64,000 nt of DNA, from contig NZ_CP108488.1 in the NCBI RefSeq assembly GCF_035987325.1, positions 5,766,001 to 5,830,000 of the forward strand. Reading direction: 5' to 3'. The position numbers and the translations under genes are program-made. The notes under the pieces are model-generated. The model searched no databases. It had not been told where the DNA came from and saw nothing but the letters and a program-made list of their open reading frames with translations. Positions 57,816 to 64,000 of the stretch are shown one piece after another (position 1 is the stretch's first letter; each line of letters starts with the position of its first letter). The stretch is from Streptomyces sp. NBC_01244 (GTDB lineage: Bacteria; Actinomycetota; Actinomycetes; Streptomycetales; Streptomycetaceae).

Positions 57816-59855
57816 CTATTCGAGGCTCGGCGCGATCCGGGCCGGTCCGGCCGACGGATCGGACAGCAGCTTGTCGTGGAGCTGCCGGCCCTCGTCCGTG
57901 AGCTGCTGCGGGCCGCTGTGCGGGGGCACGCCCGACACGCTCGTGCCGGGGGCGCGCGGAGGCTCGTACTCGGTGGGGGCGGTCACCCAGGTGTAGGCCG
58001 TCGCGGCGGCGATGGCCGCCGATACCCCGATCACCGCCCGCGTCCACAGCCGGTTGCGGTGCTCGCCGGCCACCCGTACGACGGCTGCCGCGCGCGGCTC
58101 CAGCGGGCGGGCCGGCGTCAGCGTGCCGAGCCGCTCGCGCAGCACCGCGGACTGCTTCGCGGGCGCCACGCCGTCCAGTTCGGGGAGCAGGTCGGCGAGG
58201 TCGGCGTGCGCGTTGACGAGCCGGCTGCCGGCGGTCGGCGTGGACGCCTCCGTCTCGGCGGCGGTGTCGGGGAGGTCCAGCCCGACGCCGTCGTAGAGCA
58301 GCACGGTCCGGCGGTGGGCCGGGGGCAGCCCGAGCATCGCGTCCAGCAGGACGCGGTCGGCGGGCTCGGCCGGAGGCTTGTCGGGGTGCCGGTGCGAACG
58401 CCGGAACCGGTGCCAGGGGGAGAGCGCGTACTCGTACGTCGCCGCCCGCACCCACCCGACCGGATCGGGATCGGTGGCGACCTCGGGCCAGCGCTCCCAC
58501 GCCTGCTGGAAGGCGCGCTCCACGGCCTCACAGGCGAGGGCGTGGCGGCCGGTGAGGAGGTAGGCCTGGCGGGACAGGGCGGGGGCCGTGCGGGCGTAGA
58601 GGGCGTCGAAGGCGGAGGTCGCCGTCACGGTCGGGGCGCCGTCGCCGGGGGCCTGGGGGGCGTCCCCGGGCGCGTCCTCGGGGGCGGTACGGGCCTTCGC
58701 GGCCGGGCCGCCCGCCGTGCGGGCGTCTCCCTCGGGGGCTGCCGGCCCGGCGCCCTTGCCGGTCGGCGCGGAGTCGGGAGCGGCGGCCCTCCCGGGGGCC
58801 TTCCCGGCGGCCGGGTCGGAGCCCGGACCGGAGCCGGCACCGGAGCCCGCCCAGGAGCCCGCCCCGGTCGGCCCCGCCCCGGTGGCCGGGTGGGATTCCG
58901 AACCGGTGTCCGGCCCGGAGCCCGGCCCGGTGGTGCTCGTCCGGGTGGCGGCTTCGGAGCCCCGTCCGGCGGGGTTCCCCGTGCCCGGCCCGGTGCTCGG
59001 CGCGGCGGGCCTCCCGGAGCGCGGCTCCGAGTCCGGTCCGGCGCCTGAGCCGGTGTCAGGGGCCGCACCCGTACCGGCGCCCGGGAGACCGGGGCCACCC
59101 GGGCGGAGGGCTGCGAAGCCGCCGCCTCCGCCGTGGCCGCCTCCGCCGTGGCCGCCTCCGCCGTGGCCGCCTCCGCCGTGGCCGGCGCCGCCCTGGGCGG
59201 CTCCGGCCCTGACCGTGGACTTCGCCTCGTGCCGGGGCATCCCGACGGGCGGCTTCGCGGCGCGCTTGACGGCGGCCTTGGGCCGGGTCTGCGCCCCGGC
59301 GGGCCGGGTGAGTCCGCGCATCATGCGCAGCCCGAACCGGCTCTCGGGGGCATCGTCGGCTGACGCCGCGTCTGCGTCCGCGGTTCCGGCGCCGGTTGCC
59401 GCCTCGGTGCGCTCCGTGTCGCTGTCGAGCGGGCTCTCGGACGTGGCGAACGGGGCTGACGCCGCGTCCGTGTCCGCTCCGGCGGGGCCGGTTGCGGCGG
59501 ACGCGTCGACGGCGGACCCCGTGGCCGGGCCGTCCGGGGGAGCCGAGCCGTCGGTCCGCGCGGTGGGGCCCGTGGGGCCCGTGGGGCCTGTGGGGCCTGT
59601 GGGGCCTGTGAGGCCCATAGGGTCCGAGGGGGTGGAGTCGGCGGACTCGTCCGTGGACAGGCGGGTCAGGAGCTTGGAGTAGGCCTCCAGCTTGCGGCCC
59701 CGGGGGTGGGTGCGGCCGGTCTCCCAGGAGCGGACCGTGTTCGAGGTGACGCCCACTGCCGCCGCGACCTCATCGTGCGTCAGGTCGGCCGCTTCGCGCA
59801 GGCGTCGGCGTTCCTTCGGGGTGGGGAGGCCCAGCTCCGTGACGCTTTGTGTCAT
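57816..59855 (-). CDS. XRE HTH / low-complexity / sigma-70-like / membrane fusion protein
   Basis: 679 residues. An XRE HTH at about 13-66 ([20 protein letters not shown]) is followed by a GPT collagen-like repeat (84-98), a Gly/Ala/Pro/Thr-rich region with GGGGH repeats (about 222-245), and a sigma-factor-like part (about 412-565) with region 2 ([34 protein letters not shown]) and region 4-like ([20 protein letters not shown]). One membrane helix at about 603-624 ([20 protein letters not shown]) precedes an extracytoplasmic tail of about 55 residues. The ATG at 59855 has no clear ribosome site. A membrane-tethered regulator is plausible; the sigma-like region may have lost polymerase binding. 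Confidence 0.8.
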   Translation of the reverse strand: MTQSVTELGLPTPKERRRLREAADLTHDEVAAAVGVTSNTVRSWETGRTHPRGRKLEAYSKLLTRLSTDESADSTPSDPMGLTGPTGPTGPTGPTGPTARTDGSAPPDGPATGSAVDASAATGPAGADTDAASAPFATSESPLDSDTERTEAATGAGTADADAASADDAPESRFGLRMMRGLTRPAGAQTRPKAAVKRAAKPPVGMPRHEAKSTVRAGAAQGGAGHGGGGHGGGGHGGGGHGGGGGFAALRPGGPGLPGAGTGAAPDTGSGAGPDSEPRSGRPAAPSTGPGTGNPAGRGSEAATRTSTTGPGSGPDTGSESHPATGAGPTGAGSWAGSGAGSGPGSDPAAGKAPGRAAAPDSAPTGKGAGPAAPEGDARTAGGPAAKARTAPEDAPGDAPQAPGDGAPTVTATSAFDALYARTAPALSRQAYLLTGRHALACEAVERAFQQAWERWPEVATDPDPVGWVRAATYEYALSPWHRFRRSHRHPDKPPAEPADRVLLDAMLGLPPAHRRTVLLYDGVGLDLPDTAAETEASTPTAGSRLVNAHADLADLLPELDGVAPAKQSAVLRERLGTLTPARPLEPRAAAVVRVAGEHRNRLWTRAVIGVSAAIAAATAYTWVTAPTEYEPPRAPGTSVSGVPPHSGPQQLTDEGRQLHDKLLSDPSAGPARIAPSLE
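59121..59192 (-). repeat. GGGGH-coding tandem repeat
   Basis: A 15-bp unit encoding GGGGH is repeated about four times, giving GHGGGG-type His-spaced glycine runs at residues 222-245. The DNA reads as repeats of GCCTCCGCCGTGGCC on the plus strand. Confidence 0.85.
59562..59615 (-). repeat. Gly-Pro-Thr collagen-like tandem repeat
   Basis: Five to six consecutive GPT codon triplets (unit 9 bp) encode residues 84-98 of the XRE-sigma-like protein. Confidence 0.85.
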
Positions 59856-59974
59856 GCCACACTCCCCGCGACCCGGACGCCCTGAGCGAAAAAGTACATA
59901 AACGTATATTGAGCGACACCACGGTCATTCGCCTGTTACCCGCCCATAGCGCGTGTCGTTGGCACCATGGCGGG

Positions 59975-61738
59975 GTGACCCAAGTGACCGAACGCGGGAC
60001 CTCGTTGCCCATGCCCCCCAGGGCCCCCGCACGGCGCCGTTCACCGGCGGCCGCCGCGTGTGTCGTGGGTGGCGCCGTCGCCGCAGTACTGGGGCTCGGC
60101 TTCCTCGCCGTGCTCGTCATCGTGCTGTGGATCAGCTCCCCCTACCCCGACAGCGGCCCCGGCGGCGCCCTGCACCTCGCGGCGGGCCTCTGGCTGCTCG
60201 CCCACGGGACCGACCTCGTCCGCTACGAAACCCTCTCCGGGGTGCCCGCCCCCGTCGGCCTGACCCCGTTGCTGCTCGTGGCCCTGCCCGCGCTGCTGAT
60301 CCGGCGCGCCGCCCGGCTCGGCAGCGCCGGGCAGGAGGACCGGGGCGCGGAGCCGCTGCCCGCGGGCGTGGTGTTCTCCGCCGTGCTCTGCGGCTACCTC
60401 GGGGTCGGCGCCCTGGCCGTCGTGTACGCCGCAGCCGGGCCGCTGCCGGCCGACCCGCTCAGTGCGGCCCGCCACCTCCCGGTCGTCGCCGCCCTCGCCG
60501 CCGCCGGCGGGGTCTGGGAGTCCCGGGGGCGGCCGCTCGGGCAGCTGCCCGGCCGGCTCACCCGGCCCCGCCACACCCTCGCGCTGCGGGCCGGCGCCGG
60601 CGGGGTGCTGGTGCTCCTCGGCGGCGGAGCCCTGCTGGTCGGGGGCTCGCTGGCCTGGCACGGGGCGGAGGTGCAGGGCTCCTTCGCGGCGCTGACCGGG
60701 GACTGGTCGGGCCGCTTCGCGGTGCTGCTGCTCTCCCTCGTGCTGATCCCGAACACCGTCGTCTGGGGCGCCGCCTACGCCCTCGGTCCCGGCTTCGCTC
60801 TGGGCACCGGAGCCGCCGCGACCCCGCTCGGCTTCGGCGGCTCGCCCGCGCTGCCGCGCTTCCCGCTGCTCGCGGCGCTGCCCCCGGAGGGCCCCGGTAC
60901 GCCGCTGACCTGGGCCGTCGGCGCGGTGCCGGTGGTGGCCGGGCTGGCGGTGGGCTGGTTCGCGGTACGCCGGGCACGCGATGTCTCGTACGGGGAGACC
61001 GCGCTCACGGCGGCGCTGGGCGCCCTGGTGTGCGCCCTGGCGACGGCCGCCCTCACCGCGGCTTCGGCGGGGCCGCTCGGTTCCCGGGAGCTGGCCGCCT
61101 TCGGCCCGGTGTGGTGGCAGACGGGCGGGGCGGCCCTGGGCTGGACCCTGGCCCTCGCGGTCCCGCTGGCCGTCACCGTGCACGCCTGGCGGAACCGGCC
61201 CGCGAGGGGCCTGGCCGGCGCCGGCTCCGAGGACGCCTGGCACGACAGCGGCGTGCGCGAGGTCCGCTGGGCGGCTCTGCGCCGGGCGGCGGGCACCTTG
61301 ATCCCGGACTTCTCGGGCACCCCGGCCGAGGGTGACGGGCCGTCCCCGGCCCGGGCTCCGGAGGAAGCGTCCCGGCCGGTGTCCGCACCGCCGAAGCGCC
61401 CCGTGCTGGTCATGCCCGGCCTCAAGCTGGACCTGACCCCGATCCCGCTGCCCGCACTTCCCGCGGAGCCGCTGCCGGCGACCGCGGGAGCGCCCCCGCA
61501 CACGCCCGTGCCCGTGCCCGCACCCGCACCCGCATCGGCCCTCGCAGCCGAGCCCCGGCCCGGGGCCCTCGTACCGGCAGGATCGTCCCTTCCGGAGCCC
61601 CCGCCACCGCCCCGGCAGCCCCCGGCCGCGGCCCCGCTCGTCCCGCCGGTGACCGGAGCCCGCGTACTGACCCGCCGGAAACCCGGAACGGAACCGGCAG
61701 TGGAACCGGCAGCGGAACCGGGAATCGAACCGGCTTAG
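59975..61738 (+). CDS. Multi-pass membrane protein (DUF6350-type)
   Basis: 587 residues. About ten hydrophobic helices lie between residues 28 and 405, among them [40 protein letters not shown] and [21 protein letters not shown] long Pro/Ala-rich cytosolic tail follows ([12 protein letters not shown], then [14 protein letters not shown]). No catalytic motif is present. It is upstream of purN in the same gene order I recall from other Streptomyces, where it is a conserved membrane protein called DUF6350. The GTG at 59975 is chosen over upstream in-frame starts because the DNA before it is AT-rich promoter-like sequence shared with the divergent XRE-sigma-like gene. Confidence 0.75.
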   Translation: MTQVTERGTSLPMPPRAPARRRSPAAAACVVGGAVAAVLGLGFLAVLVIVLWISSPYPDSGPGGALHLAAGLWLLAHGTDLVRYETLSGVPAPVGLTPLLLVALPALLIRRAARLGSAGQEDRGAEPLPAGVVFSAVLCGYLGVGALAVVYAAAGPLPADPLSAARHLPVVAALAAAGGVWESRGRPLGQLPGRLTRPRHTLALRAGAGGVLVLLGGGALLVGGSLAWHGAEVQGSFAALTGDWSGRFAVLLLSLVLIPNTVVWGAAYALGPGFALGTGAAATPLGFGGSPALPRFPLLAALPPEGPGTPLTWAVGAVPVVAGLAVGWFAVRRARDVSYGETALTAALGALVCALATAALTAASAGPLGSRELAAFGPVWWQTGGAALGWTLALAVPLAVTVHAWRNRPARGLAGAGSEDAWHDSGVREVRWAALRRAAGTLIPDFSGTPAEGDGPSPARAPEEASRPVSAPPKRPVLVMPGLKLDLTPIPLPALPAEPLPATAGAPPHTPVPVPAPAPASALAAEPRPGALVPAGSSLPEPPPPPRQPPAAAPLVPPVTGARVLTRRKPGTEPAVEPAAEPGIEPA

Positions 61739-61807
61739 GCAAGGGACCCGGGGCAGGCCGGACAGCCCGCGCCGGAGGCCGCCCGGATCGACCAGCCCAT
61801 CGACCGG

Positions 61808-62524
61808 CTAGCGCTGGACCTCGAGCATCTTGCCGATGAAGTTGTCCGGCAGCAGGTCGTTGCACTGCAGCTCGGCCGGCTTGGTGAGGGCGTCCTGCTT
61901 GCAGACGTAGAAGTCCTTGTACGTGAGCTGCACGGCATACGAGGACAGCGCCAGCAGGATCGCGAGGGAAGCCGTCACCAGACCGCTCGCCGCCGCCGTC
62001 CGCTGGGGCCGGGCGGCGGCACCCAGCGCCGCCAGCCCGCCCCGGGCCGCACCGGGAGCCGCACCGGCACCCGTGGCCGTACCGGCACCCGGATCCGCAG
62101 CGGCGCTCCTGCCCGTCCCCGTACCCACGTCCTCCGCCGAGGCGCCCGTGCCGCGCGAGCGGCCGGACGCGCCCTTCGCCCCGTCCCCGGACGGCTTCGC
62201 AGGGACCCCGCGCAGCGCGCTGATCCCCCAGTACAGGGCGAGCGCGCCCAGCAGCAGCCCCATCGAGGGGATGCCGAAGACCCCGAAGAAGAAGCCCCAC
62301 ATGCCGGCCAGCAGCGCGTACCGCGCCCGCCGCTGGATCGGGTCCGTGGGGTCCCAGCGCGCCGGTCCCGACCCGGGGTCCGCGCCCGGTCCCGACCCGG
62401 GTTCCTGCTGGTCGCCGCCGTCACCGCCGGCGCGCGGCTCCCAGAGCCGGTCGGGCCGGCCTTCCGGGGGCGCCGCGAAGGGGTTGTCGTCGGTGGGGCG
62501 GTCGGGCTGGGGGCGGTCCGGCAT
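61808..62524 (-). CDS. Membrane protein of unknown function
   Basis: 238 residues. A Pro/Asp/Gly-rich N-terminus (about 1-65), two membrane helices in a hairpin (YALLAGMWGFFFGVFGIPSM, GLLLGALALYWGISALRG), a disordered Gly/Ala/Thr stretch, then a third helix (LVTASLAILLALSSYAVQLT) and a short external domain with two Cys (DFYVCKQD, ELQCNDLL) likely to form a disulfide. It resembles the DUF4190-type layout of Streptomyces. It is convergent with the DUF6350 gene. No function assigned. Confidence 0.72.
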   Translation of the reverse strand: MPDRPQPDRPTDDNPFAAPPEGRPDRLWEPRAGGDGGDQQEPGSGPGADPGSGPARWDPTDPIQRRARYALLAGMWGFFFGVFGIPSMGLLLGALALYWGISALRGVPAKPSGDGAKGASGRSRGTGASAEDVGTGTGRSAAADPGAGTATGAGAAPGAARGGLAALGAAARPQRTAAASGLVTASLAILLALSSYAVQLTYKDFYVCKQDALTKPAELQCNDLLPDNFIGKMLEVQR

Positions 62525-62678
62525 CGGGTGTGTTTCATCCCCTGTGTCGTGGACGCCGCTGGGACGTCCGAGGCCTGTTTACGGCGTGTACGCCAGACGC
62601 TACCGCCCACCCGTCCCCCCGTCCCTCGGGGGCCGTCCGGTGTGCCGGTATCGTTGCAGGCGGTCGGTGGCTTCGTAT

Positions 62679-62700
62679 GGTCCCCCGTATACCGGGGACC
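62679..62700. promoter_or_regulatory. 22-bp near-palindrome upstream of purN
   Basis: GGTCCCCCGTATACCGGGGACC pairs at 20 of 22 positions and centres on GTATAC. It lies 87 bp before purN, within the 262-bp gap to the divergent membrane-protein gene. It is a candidate operator for the purNH operon; no regulator is assigned. Confidence 0.45.
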
Positions 62701-62786
62701 CGAAGTTTCATGCGATCGCACAAGACGAACGACGCGCCCCCGGTTCACGCCGGGAGGCGCCCCCGCTCGACGAGAAAGGGCCTCCC

Positions 62787-63410
62787 ATGGCCGCCTCCCG
62801 CCTGGTCGTGCTGGTCTCCGGATCCGGCACCAACCTCCAGGCCCTGCTCGACGCCATCGACGCCCATCCCGGCGGACCCGAGGGTTTCGGCGCCGAAGTC
62901 GTCGCCGTGGGAGCCGACCGCGAGAACATCGCCGGACTGGAGCGCGCCGAGAAGGCCGGGATCCCCACCTTCGTGTGCCCGGTCAGGTCGTACGCGAGCC
63001 GTGCGGAGTGGGACGCCGCCCTCACCGCGGCCACCGACGCGCACGCGCCGGACCTGGTGGTCTCGGCGGGGTTCATGAAGATCGTCGGGCCGGAGTTCAT
63101 CGGCCGCTTCGGCGGCCGGTTCGTCAACACGCACCCGGCCCTCCTCCCGGCCTTCCCGGGCGCCCACGGCGTACGGGACGCCCTCGCCTACGGCGCGAAG
63201 GTCACCGGCTGCACCGTCCACTTCGTGGACGCGGGCGTGGACACCGGTCCGATCATCGCCCAGGGTGTGGTCGAGGTCAGGGACGAAGAGGACGAAGCCG
63301 CTCTCCATGAGCGGATCAAGGAAGTCGAGCGCGAGCTGCTCGTCGACGTCGTGGGGCGCCTGGCCCGGCACGGCTACCGCATCGAGGGACGAAAGGTAAC
63401 AATCCAGTGA
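62787..63410 (+). CDS. purN: Phosphoribosylglycinamide formyltransferase (GAR transformylase)
   Basis: Transfers the formyl group of 10-formyl-THF to GAR in purine synthesis. 207 residues. The phosphate-binding start is [18 protein letters not shown]. Catalytic residues N114/H116 lie in [13 protein letters not shown] and D152 in DAGVDTGPI, all conserved. The ATG at 62787 follows GAGAAAGGG. The stop overlaps the purH start (GTGA), giving translational coupling. It is the first gene of the purNH operon. Confidence 0.97.
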   Translation: MAASRLVVLVSGSGTNLQALLDAIDAHPGGPEGFGAEVVAVGADRENIAGLERAEKAGIPTFVCPVRSYASRAEWDAALTAATDAHAPDLVVSAGFMKIVGPEFIGRFGGRFVNTHPALLPAFPGAHGVRDALAYGAKVTGCTVHFVDAGVDTGPIIAQGVVEVRDEEDEAALHERIKEVERELLVDVVGRLARHGYRIEGRKVTIQ

Positions 63411-64000
63411 CCGCCGCAGAGGCCGCAGGGACCGCAGAGACCGTGACCGCAGAGGGCGAGGACCTCGCCGCGTCGAAGCGCCCGATCCGGCGCGCGCTCA
63501 TCAGCGTCTACGACAAGACGGGACTGGAAGAGCTGGCCCGCGGTCTGCACGAGGCGGGTGTCGCCCTCGTCTCGACCGGCTCCACCGCCTCGAAGATCGC
63601 CGCCGCCGGGGTGCCCGTCACCAAGGTCGAGGAGCTGACCGGCTTCCCCGAGTGCCTGGACGGCCGGGTCAAGACCCTGCACCCGCGCGTGCACGCCGGC
63701 ATCCTCGCCGACCTGCGCCTGGAGGACCACCGCAACCAGCTCGCCGAGCTGGGCGTCGAGCCCTTCGACCTGGTGATCGTCAACCTCTACCCGTTCCTCG
63801 CGACCGTCCAGTCGGGCGCGACCCCGGACGAGTGCGTGGAGCAGATCGACATCGGCGGCCCCTCGATGGTCCGCGCCGCCGCCAAGAACCACCCCTCGGT
63901 GGCCGTGGTCACCAGCCCGGCGCGCTACGACGCCGTGCTCGCCGCCGCCCAGGGCGGCGGTTTCGACCTCACCGCCCGCAAGCGGCTCGCGGCCGAGGCC
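63407..64000 (+). CDS. purH: Bifunctional AICAR transformylase / IMP cyclohydrolase, 5' part
   Basis: Last two steps of IMP synthesis. 198 codons are visible, and the rest of about 520 lies beyond the window. The visible part is the N-terminal IMP cyclohydrolase (MGS-like) domain after a 23-residue extension: [20 protein letters not shown], then [32 protein letters not shown] and [14 protein letters not shown]. The AICAR transformylase domain is not seen. The GTG at 63407 overlaps the purN stop. Confidence 0.96.
   Translation, partial: MTAAEAAGTAETVTAEGEDLAASKRPIRRALISVYDKTGLEELARGLHEAGVALVSTGSTASKIAAAGVPVTKVEELTGFPECLDGRVKTLHPRVHAGILADLRLEDHRNQLAELGVEPFDLVIVNLYPFLATVQSGATPDECVEQIDIGGPSMVRAAAKNHPSVAVVTSPARYDAVLAAAQGGGFDLTARKRLAAEA

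Overview
This 64 kb window is chromosomal DNA from a high-GC actinomycete, almost certainly a Streptomyces. Codon third positions are strongly GC-biased, many genes start with GTG, and the developmental regulators whiD and bldM are present. So are Streptomyces-type eukaryotic-like kinases, PspC/NarL signalling genes and class F sortase genes. From memory, the order groEL1 - whiB-like - bldM - ECF sigma - guaB - guaB3 - glpD - kinase cluster - guaA - pcrA - icmB - sucCD - purNH matches the core-chromosome region around SCO4762-SCO4814 of S. coelicolor. I see no prophage, IS element, CRISPR array, tRNA or rRNA gene. The window opens inside groEL and closes inside purH.

Layout. (1) 1-10.1 kb: 3' part of groEL1; a minus-strand group (SnoaL-like protein, SDR, MOSC); a LysR regulator; the divergent whiD/bldM pair with a textbook sigma-BldN promoter for bldM; a SigD/ShbA-like sigma factor; guaB with a perfect sigma-R-type promoter; and guaB3. 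(2) 10.1-14.6 kb: two small membrane proteins, a nucleotide-sugar dehydrogenase that lacks its catalytic Cys, and glpD. (3) 14.7-22.2 kb: three membrane Ser/Thr kinases in tandem. The middle one is a pseudokinase split by a roughly 375-residue low-complexity insert, and it carries the only in-frame TTA (bldA) codon I found. (4) 22.3-31.1 kb: aldehyde dehydrogenase, GMC oxidoreductase, a LAETG surface protein, chorismate mutase behind a predicted leader-peptide attenuator, guaA, and a class II aldolase-like protein without its metal ligands. (5) 31.2-43.4 kb: envelope and signalling genes (IPT-domain membrane protein, DoxX, PspC proteins, PspC-histidine kinase plus NarL regulator, two NlpC/P60 hydrolases, sortase, secreted protein) and the helicase pcrA. 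(6) 43.5-46.7 kb: M23 peptidase, lipase, and the B12-binding mutase subunit icmB. (7) 46.8-55.3 kb: a five-gene DUF5691 / SWIM / MoxR / DUF5682 / VWA locus. (8) 55.6-64 kb: sucCD, an XRE-sigma-like-membrane fusion protein, a DUF6350 membrane protein, a further membrane protein, purN and purH.

Main discoveries. The divergent promoters of the SWIM and MoxR operons form a 10-bp inverted repeat. Each half reads outward as TTGTCAGTG-N8-(T/C)AnnnT, the RecA-independent DNA-damage promoter motif (RecA-NDp, PafBC-dependent in mycobacteria). pcrA has a near-identical element. This predicts that the poorly understood MoxR-VWA-SWIM system belongs to the DNA-damage response. Second, the chorismate mutase gene lies behind a consensus promoter, a leaderless 22-codon leader peptide with clustered Phe/Tyr codons and a perfect 14-bp hairpin, which looks like aromatic amino-acid attenuation. 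Third, several proteins in this window look catalytically dead by motif loss (pseudokinase, nucleotide-sugar dehydrogenase, aldolase). All functional statements rest on reading motifs by eye; no database search was possible.
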